Of a stretch of DNA of 11,933 nt, positions 1 to 7,350 are shown one piece after another (the first letter of the stretch is position 1; every line of letters starts with the position of its first letter). The notes below the pieces were generated by a model that saw only the letters and a list, made by a program, of their open reading frames with translations, was not told the origin of the DNA and did not search any database. A program made the translations under genes and the position numbers. Source of the stretch: Nitrospiraceae bacterium (GTDB lineage: Bacteria > Nitrospirota > Nitrospiria > Nitrospirales > UBA8639); assembly GCA_003523945.1 (NCBI GenBank), contig DOFS01000505.1:11522-23454 (forward strand), given 5' to 3'.

Positions 1-1953
1 ATTCCCATCCTGCCAAATTGGGGTGCTGGTATAGTCCACCGGAAAACTGGTGCCGTCTTTGCGCCACAAGACTTCTTCCTCCACCTGCCGAATAACCCCG
101 TCTGAAAACACGGCATACATGGGACAGGCTTCACTGGGATAGGGAGAACCATCCGGCTTAGAATGATGGACGGTTCCATGCATAAAGGATCCGATGAGTT
201 CCTGGGGTTCATACCCCAACATTTTTGCCCCAGCCGGATTCACAAAGGTCGTCCGACCCTTTAGATCCAATCCATAAATCCCGTCACCTGCCGATGACAG
301 AATCAGTTCGTTCTGACGAGACAACTGTTTAGCCTGCTCCTCAGACTTTTTCCGTTCCGTGATATCGTGTGTGACAGCCAAATGTTCAACTTCATTCGTG
401 ATGGGATTCTTGAATGGCACTGCATAGGTTTCTATCCAACTTCTAGTGCCTTTGAGGCCCTGGACCTCAAATTGAAGGGTCTGCTTCTTCCCCTGTATCA
501 CCTCGTGATGCATCTGCTTAAAGGCATCTAAATGTTCCGGCACCACGATCTCAAACACCGATTGCCCGAGCACGTCAATGGCATTTTTCGCCTCGATTAA
601 TTCCAACCCCGCCGGATTGATGTGCAGCAGGGTTCCATCAGCGGCAACCCGTTTAATGCAACCAGGTCCCAACTCAAAAATAAGGTGTAACAGGGTTTCA
701 CGTTCTGTCCGTTCCAATTCCGCCTGTTTCTGCTCAGTAATATCTTCCGAAATTCCCAATAGATATTGAGGGGTTCCCTGTTCATCTAAGATTGGAATTT
801 TCTTGGTATGCAGGTACCGTGTCCCGTGAAATTGGGTGTGAATCACTTCCTCGGGGATATCAATCAGGGTTTTACCTAATAAAACTTCTCGATCCTTCCT
901 GGTGTAAAAGTCTGCTTCCGATTTGGGGAAAATATCGTGATCGGTCTTCCCGATCATCGCTTCCTTGGGATAGCCAATAAGCTCTTCCCCTGCTTGGTTG
1001 AAGCGGATAAAGCTGAGATCTTTGGCATCTTTAACGAAAATCATATGCGGAAGATTATCTACAATGGAGGTCAAAAACTTTTGGCTGTCCTGCAAATGGA
1101 TCTCTGCCTGTTTTCGGGTGGTGATATCTTGAACGATGACGAGCATTCGTTGGGGAAGACCATTCTGGTCTTTAATAACCTGCCCCTTGCAAGCGACCCA
1201 CCGGACCTCCCCGGTTGGCCACACGATTCGATGCTCGACCTGGTAAGGCGACCCGTTCTCCAGCGTTTTCCCGATCATTTCCTTTACCATCGGGCGATCC
1301 TCAGGATGAATACAGTTTTCGTAAGCCTGAAATGTTTCATTGAGCATCCCGTGAGCTAAACCAAAGAGCCCGGCAACTTCTTCCGACCAGATGAGATGAC
1401 CGGTTGGGATATGCCAATCCCAAATCCCCATATTTCCCGCTTTCAAGGCCAGCGTCAGTCGTTGCTCACTTTCGGAAAGCAATACCTGCGTGCGTTGCTG
1501 TTCGAGCTGACGTTGCGTTTCACTGGAGTTGAGGGCCTCTTCCGCCTGCACGGCCTTCCAAGTTAGATTCTTGGTCGCAACCGCCCGGTGCACCATCTCA
1601 ATCAGCTCTTGCCGGTCATATGGTTTGATCAGGTGGGCAAATGCGTGATATTGCAGGGTGAGAATTTTTTCCTTTTGGTCGCCATGCGCGGTGAGAATGA
1701 TCACGGGAAGGGTGGCATCCTGACCATGCAGCCGTTGCAGGACCGTCAGGCCATCAAGGTCAGGCAGACCTAAATCCAGAATGACCGCACTGTATGGGTG
1801 AAGGGGGAACACACGACCCAAGGCTTCTTTTCCGGTTTCCACCGCTTCCACCTGATAGCCTTCGTTGCCCAGTAAATCGCTGAGAGCCAGACAAATGTCC
1901 GTCTCGTCATCCACAACAAGGATTGTCGGTTGGGGGGTCCTCACGGCCTCCAT
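1..1953 (-). CDS. Receiver plus multi-PAS signalling protein, probably a hybrid sensor kinase (3' end outside window)
   Basis: The reading frame is open from the ATG at 1953 to the window edge (651 codons), so the C-terminus is missing. Residues 9-125 form a receiver domain: acidic pair D15/D16, phosphoacceptor D60 (in ILDLGLPDLDG), T88 and K110 (LIKP). A charged, probably coiled-coil linker (about 130-165) follows. Then come four PAS domains: about 165-280 (PAS_3-like, WDWHIPTG and HPEDR motifs, ending DITTRKQAE), 290-404 (ending DITEQKQAE), 410-532 (ending DITERKKSE) and 540 to the edge (CPMYAVF and WRKDGTSFPV). PAS arrays of this style usually feed a histidine-kinase core, but GGDEF or other outputs are possible and cannot be seen. 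The start is supported by AGGAAG about six bases upstream. No transmembrane segment is visible, so it is probably cytoplasmic. Its signal and partner are unknown. Confidence 0.9.
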   Translation of the reverse strand, partial: MEAVRTPQPTILVVDDETDICLALSDLLGNEGYQVEAVETGKEALGRVFPLHPYSAVILDLGLPDLDGLTVLQRLHGQDATLPVIILTAHGDQKEKILTLQYHAFAHLIKPYDRQELIEMVHRAVATKNLTWKAVQAEEALNSSETQRQLEQQRTQVLLSESEQRLTLALKAGNMGIWDWHIPTGHLIWSEEVAGLFGLAHGMLNETFQAYENCIHPEDRPMVKEMIGKTLENGSPYQVEHRIVWPTGEVRWVACKGQVIKDQNGLPQRMLVIVQDITTRKQAEIHLQDSQKFLTSIVDNLPHMIFVKDAKDLSFIRFNQAGEELIGYPKEAMIGKTDHDIFPKSEADFYTRKDREVLLGKTLIDIPEEVIHTQFHGTRYLHTKKIPILDEQGTPQYLLGISEDITEQKQAELERTERETLLHLIFELGPGCIKRVAADGTLLHINPAGLELIEAKNAIDVLGQSVFEIVVPEHLDAFKQMHHEVIQGKKQTLQFEVQGLKGTRSWIETYAVPFKNPITNEVEHLAVTHDITERKKSEEQAKQLSRQNELILSSAGDGIYGLDLKGRTTFVNPAGAKMLGYEPQELIGSFMHGTVHHSKPDGSPYPSEACPMYAVFSDGVIRQVEEEVLWRKDGTSFPVDYTSTPIWQDGN

Positions 1954-2129
1954 ATTTCTTCCTTTATTTTTCCCCTTCTACCCAAAACCTACCCCAAAAA
2001 TGTCCCTCAACAGAGGAGCTTGGCGGAATCGTGGACTTATTGTACGCCTTTTGGATTAAGGGGGAAAACCCATTGGCTTATCAGGGATCTCAGGGACCGT
2101 TTTCCCTCTTGAGGGTTTCCTCGGCTATG

Positions 2130-2157
2130 AAAATAAGTGCACCCCCTTGGACGTCAA
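2130..2157 (-). promoter_or_regulatory. Possible sigma-70 promoter for the receiver-PAS gene
   Basis: On the minus strand TTGACG (2157-2152; 5 of 6 to the -35 consensus) is followed after 16 bases by TATTTT (2135-2130; 4 of 6 to the -10 consensus). It would give a leader of about 170 bases before the ATG at 1953. The leader contains a small perfect hairpin (CCCTCTTGAGGG, 2104-2115). This is a consensus match only, and the -10 is weak. Confidence 0.3.
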
Positions 2158-2641
2158 CAAAACCAACGGTCGGGCAACCTTTGACGTCAGGTGAGGATTA
2201 TAGATAGAGAGCAGATTTGGAAAGGTGCTGTCTGGGGGTAATCCTGATCCAGTCTTATGGATTCTCTCGCCTTGAGGAACGTGGACATTCGTCTGAGCCT
2301 TAAATTGACAACGCCAGATTAGGAATTTCCCTGGCATGGAGCCGTATGTTCGATTTTCCCTTAACCATTCATGGAGACATCCAGAAGCATTTCGAGAGCA
2401 CCAAAGGACAGAGAGGCGCACAATCGGGCGGGTGTGTTTGGCCAGAGAATCCTGGGAAAACACCGATTGGCTGCATCAACACATGACCAGAGTGCAAGAA
2501 GGACCCTTTGTAATCTTTGAAGGTGGCCTGAGGATGAGGAGCGCTTCAGCATTCACCCAAAGGAATTGGCCGCTAGGACAATTCTTATCATCCACAAATC
2601 TACTTGGTCTCCCGGATGGGAAGGATTGATTGGGAGAAGGC

Positions 2642-2674
2642 ACCAGGTGCTTCATCAACCTTGAAACACCTGGT
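2642..2674 (-). terminator. Possible terminator after the secreted-protein gene
   Basis: An 8-bp perfect inverted repeat, ACCAGGTG (2642-2649) and CACCTGGT (2667-2674), with a 17-base loop begins 12 bases past the stop codon of the secreted-protein gene. In the minus direction the sequence after the stem has only a poor T-run (GCCTTCTCCC), so it is not a textbook intrinsic terminator. It may act with Rho or protect the mRNA end. Confidence 0.35.
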
Positions 2675-2686
2675 TGGTTCACATGA

Positions 2687-3757
2687 TCAGGGTTTTATCA
2701 CTTGAATAAGTTCTTCCCGTTCCCCGGTATCCAGATTAATCACCAAAATATTCCCTATGCCAGGGGCATAGAATTTTTTCTCAACGTGGCCGGGCTCGAT
2801 GGGGAGAAAATCATGCGTCACGACGCACCCCTCTGCACAATTGGCGGCGGGAACTATTTCCGCCGTTTCCGTCGTGGAAATGACCTCGCCCATATCCTCA
2901 GCTTCCCCCAATGCGAATTCCTGTCGGTAGATGTCTCCCACTTCAGGTTTACCTTTCATAATGATTCCCGGTTGAGCGTCATCAACTCCGCCCTTCCAGG
3001 ACCCATCTAAATTGGCAAGTTCTCCATCTTCAAAATTTTTCGAGATCTCTCCAAAATACCAAACATTGCCGAATATATCCTGAGCGTACCAATCGAAGGT
3101 ATCTTCAATGATTTCCCCGTTTTCCTCAACCACGTCGCGGATCACCGTGCAGTGGACACCAAGGATTTCTTTCGTGTCGTCCGTCACGGTCACGGTGATG
3201 GTCTCCTCTCCTGACTTGAGAATACGGACTAGCCCTGGGATTAACGGAAAATACGAATTGGGTGCAGCGGCTGCCGCCTCGGGACTTAAAAACCGAGAGG
3301 GATCGATATGAGGCACATAGGGATCTTCTCCCACCGATTCACAGATATTTAATCGCGCTCTTATCTGTTGCCGACACAAGGACCGTGCCTCTCGCAGGTC
3401 GGCTTTCGCTTCTCGAATACAGGAGCGAGAATCCCGTTGGCTTTCATTATTGATGCAATTGCCATAGGCAATCCAAAAATTGTCCTTAATGTCATAACCG
3501 CAGGCGTTGAACGTGGCATGGGCGGTATTGGAGCAAATTTGCGGGCCATCATGTTCCCGGGTAAATTCTTCGTCGTCTCCTTCATGATCATGTCGGTCAA
3601 TCGCCCAGGCTGAAAATCCAGGTGAGATGGTCACCAGGGCTACAAGGCAGGGAATCATCCAGAGAGAGACCATCCAGGATTTCGAAAACCGCACCGGACG
3701 TGTTGATAGCCAACGAGTAACCGGAGAAAAGGGAAGTTGTGGGTGTGATCCGATCAT
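2687..3757 (-). CDS. Secreted cysteine-rich protein of unknown function
   Basis: 356 residues. The ATG at 3757 is favoured because AAGGAG lies about eight bases upstream; the internal ATG at codon 29 has no such site. Residues 1-28 form an unusually long basic n-region, 29-47 a hydrophobic core, and AWA (50-52) before I53 looks like a signal-peptidase site, so the protein is probably exported. The mature N-terminal part has six cysteines (75, 86, 101, 113, 128, 139) in a helical, charged segment, which could form disulfides or bind a metal or cofactor. After an alanine/proline linker (160-168) comes a beta-rich domain with NSYFPLIPG (167-175), EETITVTVTDDTKEI and DWYAQDIFGNVWYFGE (222-237). 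I associate these motifs with uncharacterised secreted bacterial proteins, but know no assigned function. The gene lies 130 bases downstream of the histidine kinase and appears to have its own promoter with a response-regulator-like site. Confidence 0.85.
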   Translation of the reverse strand: MIGSHPQLPFSPVTRWLSTRPVRFSKSWMVSLWMIPCLVALVTISPGFSAWAIDRHDHEGDDEEFTREHDGPQICSNTAHATFNACGYDIKDNFWIAYGNCINNESQRDSRSCIREAKADLREARSLCRQQIRARLNICESVGEDPYVPHIDPSRFLSPEAAAAAPNSYFPLIPGLVRILKSGEETITVTVTDDTKEILGVHCTVIRDVVEENGEIIEDTFDWYAQDIFGNVWYFGEISKNFEDGELANLDGSWKGGVDDAQPGIIMKGKPEVGDIYRQEFALGEAEDMGEVISTTETAEIVPAANCAEGCVVTHDFLPIEPGHVEKKFYAPGIGNILVINLDTGEREELIQVIKP

Positions 3758-3810
3758 AATAGTTCTCCTTCATACAAGGTGAAAGGGTCGCCCATTGATT
3801 CATCAAGCAA

Positions 3811-3846
3811 AAGATACAGACCAAAAATAATCGGAAGCTGATCGGA
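3811..3846 (-). promoter_or_regulatory. Direct-repeat operator and -10 element upstream of the secreted-protein gene
   Basis: On the minus strand TCCGAT (3846-3841) and TCCGAT (3835-3830) are exact direct repeats spaced 11 bases start to start, the pitch typical of OmpR-family regulator sites. Thirteen bases after the second repeat lies TATCTT (3816-3811; 4 of 6 to the -10 consensus). No good -35 is present, which would suit an activator-dependent promoter. The leader to the ATG at 3757 would be about 45 bases. The same arrangement occurs before the porin gene at 6101-6136. Confidence 0.5.
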
Positions 3847-3887
3847 GGATTAAGAGCCGGTAATGTGGAAAGGGGTGGGGGATAGGG

Positions 3888-5285
3888 TTAAGGCAGAACG
3901 TGGTCGACGGGAAGATTCACAAGAAAGGTACTGCCAGTATGCAGTTCACTGGTCACATGAATATCACCTCCATGAGACTTGGCGACGGTCCAGGCAAAAC
4001 TTAATCCAAGCCCACACCCATTGATAGGGGACCGGCTGTGATCACATCGAAAAAACCGGTCAAAGACCCGGCCAAGATCAGAGGAGGGAATACCCACTCC
4101 CGTATCAGCAATGGTGAGTCCATAATGGGAGTCGTGGCGTGAGAGTATGATCCGAACGGTTCCTTGCGGCCCGGTATATTTCACGGCGTTATCCAGGAGA
4201 TTCGCCACCATCCGTTGGAGATTCTGTTTATGGCCAAATAGGTAACAGTCAGGTTCAAGAGAGCATGAAAGCTGAATACCCTTTTCCTCTGTCACTGGTT
4301 CAAACAACTCACAAAGATCCGTCACCAGCCGGGAAAAATCCACACGGTCGTTTTTCAGAGAGGAGGCTCCTGCTTCAATTTCCGCCATATCCAACGTGAT
4401 ATTGATCATCTGCATCAGCCGGTCACATTCCTTCAGGGTATTTCCCGCTATTTTCTGGTAATCCCCATTTGTGAAGGATTCCGCCATGGCCGTTTCCGAC
4501 ATCGCACGAATACGGGCAATAGGGCTCCGAAGATCATGGGCAATATTATCTGTCATTTCCCGCATTTCTTGAATCAAACGCTGAATTCGTTCCGCCATGG
4601 CATTAAAGGTGTCTGCCAGCGATTGGATTTCTTCACCGTGGGGTTTGAAGGTCACCCGGCGATCCAGCTCCCCCTTCCCAAGGTCCCTGGCTGCACGGCC
4701 GACCTCTTCAATCCCGGCCACCGCTTGACGGGCAATGAGCCATCCCACTCCACAGGCCAGAGGAATACCTACCGCCATGATCGCTCCAAGGACCACCACA
4801 AATATCTGCATAATTTCCTGGATTTTCTCTTTCGATTCTCCGATTTGGATCACGGCATCCGAACCGATCTGGCCAGTGATTATTCGGACCGGATAGTCCT
4901 GACTGGAAATCGTTCGGGTTTCCAACACAGGCTGAGACGGCGGTCGGGCAAGAGGAGTCCTTCCTGCGTCAATCTCCTTCCAGTGAGAAAATTCTGAACT
5001 GAAGAACGCATGTCCTTCTCCCGTGAACAAACGAAAAAAAATCTCACTATCCTCACTCGAAGCCATCTCCCGTTCAATTTCCTGAATCACCTGTTCCAGA
5101 TTGCCCTCTTGGTACAATTCCTGGAAATCCGCGACATCTTCCTGCAAGTCCGCATCCAGGCGACTGTTCAAAATGGATTGAGTCGACACATACAGGATGA
5201 GGAGGGCCGCCACGAAACACACCAAAAAAGCCGAAACATACCATAGCGTCAGCCGGAAGCTGAGTGTATTGGGAAGTTTAATCAT
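3888..5285 (-). CDS. Membrane sensor histidine kinase (HAMP, HisKA, HATPase)
   Basis: 465 residues. Transmembrane segment 1 (about 12-34), a periplasmic sensing region (about 35-158) without a recognised fold, and transmembrane segment 2 (about 160-185) precede a HAMP domain (about 186-240). The HisKA domain carries phosphoacceptor H250 in NIAHDLRSPIARIR. The ATPase domain shows the N box (NLLDNAVKY, N362/N366), G1 box (DTGVGIP, 394-400), F box (FDRFF) and G2 box (GCGLGLS, 423-429), so every catalytic motif is intact. The kinase should autophosphorylate H250 in response to an envelope signal and pass the phosphate to D51 of the adjacent regulator. Its ATG overlaps the regulator's stop by 8 bases with no clear ribosome binding site, implying translational coupling. 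The architecture resembles CusS/PcoS-type kinases, but the ligand cannot be read from the sequence. Confidence 0.93.
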   Translation of the reverse strand: MIKLPNTLSFRLTLWYVSAFLVCFVAALLILYVSTQSILNSRLDADLQEDVADFQELYQEGNLEQVIQEIEREMASSEDSEIFFRLFTGEGHAFFSSEFSHWKEIDAGRTPLARPPSQPVLETRTISSQDYPVRIITGQIGSDAVIQIGESKEKIQEIMQIFVVVLGAIMAVGIPLACGVGWLIARQAVAGIEEVGRAARDLGKGELDRRVTFKPHGEEIQSLADTFNAMAERIQRLIQEMREMTDNIAHDLRSPIARIRAMSETAMAESFTNGDYQKIAGNTLKECDRLMQMINITLDMAEIEAGASSLKNDRVDFSRLVTDLCELFEPVTEEKGIQLSCSLEPDCYLFGHKQNLQRMVANLLDNAVKYTGPQGTVRIILSRHDSHYGLTIADTGVGIPSSDLGRVFDRFFRCDHSRSPINGCGLGLSFAWTVAKSHGGDIHVTSELHTGSTFLVNLPVDHVLP

Positions 5286-5958
5286 GAGGCATTTTGAACA
5301 CGTAGCCCAATCCCCTGATGGTCTGAATCAAGGGAGGGTCAAAATCCTTATCCACCTTTTCCCGCAATTTGCTGATCCTGGCCTCGACCACATTCGTGCC
5401 AGGATCGAAATTGTAATCCCACACGCGTTCCATAATCATGGTTTTCGACACCACATGTCCTGCGTGTCGCACCAGATACTCCAAGAGGGCAAACTCCTTT
5501 GGCTGCAGATCAATTTTTTTCCCTGCCCGTGTTACGGTGCGTGCCAGGAGATCCATGGAAAGGTCATGAAATGTCAGGCTCGTGGGTTCGGCAATATTTT
5601 GGGCTCGTCGTAGGAGAGATTCAACTCGTGCCAGTAACTCGCTGAAGGAAAACGGCTTGGTTAAATAATCATCCCCGCCATGCCGAAGACCTTGAATACG
5701 GTCATCCACTGTTCGTTTCGCACTCAAAATAATAATCGGCACGTTTTTTTTGCGCTCCCGGAGCCGATCTATGATTGAAAGGCCATCAAGATGAGGGAGC
5801 ATAAGATCCAGAATAGCCACATCATAGTTACCCTGAAAGGCTGCCTGGAGTCCCGTACGCCCATCTTCAAAATGATCGATGACATGTCCGGCCTCTTTCA
5901 TGCCTTTTTGAATGAAATCGGCAATAATCAGATCGTCTTCAATTAAAAGAATTTTCAT
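5278..5958 (-). CDS. OmpR/PhoB-family response regulator
   Basis: 226 residues, the usual length for the family. The receiver domain (1-115) has the acidic pair D8/D9 (in LLIEDD), phosphoacceptor D51 (AILDLMLP), S79 and K101 (LTKPF). The C-terminal winged-helix DNA-binding domain (about 125-224) has the typical DLQPKEFALLEYL and VVEARISKLREKVD stretches and the closing IRGLGYVF. It is the cognate partner of the overlapping downstream kinase and should bind direct repeats when phosphorylated. The gene is divergent from the LbtU-like porin. Candidate target sites with 11-base repeat spacing lie before that porin (6101-6117) and before the secreted-protein gene (3830-3846). Sequence style is close to CusR/PcoR metal-response regulators, but a metal signal is not shown. 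Only a weak ribosome binding site (AAGAA) precedes the ATG. Confidence 0.93.
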   Translation of the reverse strand: MKILLIEDDLIIADFIQKGMKEAGHVIDHFEDGRTGLQAAFQGNYDVAILDLMLPHLDGLSIIDRLRERKKNVPIIILSAKRTVDDRIQGLRHGGDDYLTKPFSFSELLARVESLLRRAQNIAEPTSLTFHDLSMDLLARTVTRAGKKIDLQPKEFALLEYLVRHAGHVVSKTMIMERVWDYNFDPGTNVVEARISKLREKVDKDFDPPLIQTIRGLGYVFKMPHD

Positions 5959-6090
5959 GACATTTCTTGAGGCATATCATACCGGTTGAGTGTATGTGTG
6001 AATATCTTGCCTGGGGAGGTTTACGTCACGTCAAGACACTTCTCTCATTTCACCCTGCTTAACGATTTGAGCAACCATCCAATGCATAAA

Positions 6091-6114
6091 GGAAATTGTA
6101 TCGTATTAATTTCC
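6091..6114. repeat. 24-bp interrupted palindrome in the divergent promoter region
   Basis: GGAAATT (6091-6097) and AATTTCC (6108-6114) are a perfect 7-bp inverted repeat around a 10-base spacer with a central CG. It lies between the response regulator and the porin genes and overlaps the porin's direct-repeat site. It could be an operator for a dimeric regulator, or a by-product of the overlapping site. Confidence 0.4.
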
Positions 6115-6136
6115 GATTACCACATTACCATATGAT
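6101..6136 (+). promoter_or_regulatory. Direct-repeat operator and -10 element upstream of the porin gene
   Basis: TCGTAT (6101-6106) and TCCGAT (6112-6117) form an imperfect direct repeat (4 of 6 identical) with an 11-base period. Exactly 13 bases later lies TATGAT (6131-6136; 5 of 6 to the -10 consensus). The second repeat sits in TTCCGATTA, a 9-mer also found in the site before the secreted-protein gene with the same 13-base distance to its -10. There is no clear -35, consistent with activation by an OmpR-type regulator. The leader to the ATG at 6232 would be about 90 bases. Confidence 0.5.
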
Positions 6137-6231
6137 GAACCGGCCGAAATGCCATTGCCCGAGCTGCTCCATTCCTGCACGATTTGGTTCCAAGGCCCAC
6201 TCCAATAAAGACACGATTGGGACTCTTCCAC

Positions 6232-7350
6232 ATGATTTACAAAACACGAGTCGCGGTAGGGAGTATCGGCGGCCTGCTGGTGGCTTTGTTCCTCTTTCCT
6301 CACGAAGGAATAGCAGCAGAGGCCCCTTCATCTACTCCCAAAAGCGCTAGGCCCGACCAGGTGAGAATCTATCGGAGTCCTGAAGAACGGAGAGATGCCG
6401 GTCTGGGGACCCAGGTCACGGATTGGTTGAGAATCGGAGGGGTAGCTGATTTGGGGCAGGAAATCCAACACAATAATTTTAAGGGAACTGGAGATGTTCT
6501 CACCCGGGACAACCCGCAATTATCCATCGAGATGGGATTCGAGGTGAACTACCACGACTGGTTGGAAGCGGAAGTCCTCTTTGCCATTGATGAAAGCGGG
6601 AATCGGCACTTTCAGGAATTGGACGAGGGACTCATTGGCGTCAACCTTGGGGACTTTGGGGCCAAAATTGGCTGGCTCTATGTCCCCTTCGGCGCCTATT
6701 ACAGCCACTTTGTCACCGGACCTTTGCTGGAAGTCGGCCAAACCAGAGGTGCCGCTTTGGTCGTGGACTACACATTTTTTGATTCACTGGAAATCGCCAG
6801 TTACCTGTTCGGCAGCAGAGCGGACAAACACAAAAACCATAATGAGCTGGATTGGGGTATTAATCTGGAGTATGTCTCAAAGGATGAATCCGTTCGCATC
6901 GGTGTGGGCTATCTCTCCGACCTTGCGGAGAGTGATGACAATATCCTAGAGGATTTTAAGAGAACCTTTCGGCGACGGGTCCCGGCCTGGGAGGCCTATG
7001 CCCTCTTTGGAATGACCCCCTTTGAATTCACAGCCGAGGTCCTGCAGGCCACACGAACATTTAAGGAATTGCCGGATAACGAAGATAAACCTTTTTCCTA
7101 TAATATTGAACTAGCCTATTTTCCCCTACGCAGTTTGCAATTTGCGGTCCGGCTTGAGCATAGCGAAGAATTAAGCGGAGAACCTGCCTGGCAATATGGC
7201 ATCGCAACTACCTGGGCTCCCCTGGAAAGGTTGACGGTATCCTTGGAATATTTATACGGCAAATATAAAAAAGGATTTGCTCTGGACGACAACGACCATC
7301 CACAGGTCAGCCATCATTTTGCTGCCGGTCAGATCACCATAGGGTTCTGA
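6232..7350 (+). CDS. LbtU-like outer-membrane beta-barrel porin
   Basis: 372 residues from the ATG at 6232. This start is preferred over the in-frame TTG at 6184 because it opens directly on a signal peptide: MIYKTR, a hydrophobic core to about residue 22, then IAA/EA cleavage near residue 29. The mature protein alternates hydrophobic and polar residues as in beta-strands and ends in QITIGF; a C-terminal Phe is a hallmark of outer-membrane barrels. The segment YVPFGAYYSHFVTGPLLEVG (150-169) followed by QTRGAA resembles the conserved region of the LbtU siderophore-porin family first described in Legionella. The likely role is uptake or exchange of a small solute, perhaps an iron chelate, across the outer membrane; the substrate is inferred only from family resemblance. 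It is divergent from the two-component system, and a putative regulator site precedes it. The ribosome binding site is weak (GGGA). Confidence 0.8.
   Translation: MIYKTRVAVGSIGGLLVALFLFPHEGIAAEAPSSTPKSARPDQVRIYRSPEERRDAGLGTQVTDWLRIGGVADLGQEIQHNNFKGTGDVLTRDNPQLSIEMGFEVNYHDWLEAEVLFAIDESGNRHFQELDEGLIGVNLGDFGAKIGWLYVPFGAYYSHFVTGPLLEVGQTRGAALVVDYTFFDSLEIASYLFGSRADKHKNHNELDWGINLEYVSKDESVRIGVGYLSDLAESDDNILEDFKRTFRRRVPAWEAYALFGMTPFEFTAEVLQATRTFKELPDNEDKPFSYNIELAYFPLRSLQFAVRLEHSEELSGEPAWQYGIATTWAPLERLTVSLEYLYGKYKKGFALDDNDHPQVSHHFAAGQITIGF

Larger units (their letters stand above)
1954..2686. other. 733-bp gap without a convincing gene
   Basis: This stretch separates two minus-strand genes. Short open frames exist on both strands (for example 2125-2463 minus and 2336-2629 plus), but they overlap each other, lack clear ribosome binding sites, and their translations show no domain, signal peptide or familiar motif. 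What can be seen is a possible promoter near 2130-2157, two GACGTC palindromes 33 bases apart (2150 and 2183), a small hairpin at 2104-2115 and an inverted repeat at 2642-2674. It could hide a small RNA or a decayed gene, but nothing proves either. Confidence 0.5.

Noticed and set aside
2125..2463. 112-codon minus-strand open frame in the long gap
   Set aside because: No ribosome binding site, no recognisable motif, arginine/serine-rich composition like an antisense reading, and it overlaps other equally poor frames.
2336..2629. 97-codon plus-strand open frame in the long gap
   Set aside because: Overlaps frames on the other strand; no domain, signal peptide or clear ribosome binding site. 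Coding status cannot be supported.
5976..6002. Possible promoter TTCACA-N15-TATGAT (minus strand) for the response regulator
   Set aside because: The spacer is too short and the start would lie only about ten bases before the ATG, leaving almost no leader.
6184..6231. Upstream TTG start for the porin
   Set aside because: It would put 16 polar residues before an otherwise normal signal peptide and has no ribosome binding site.
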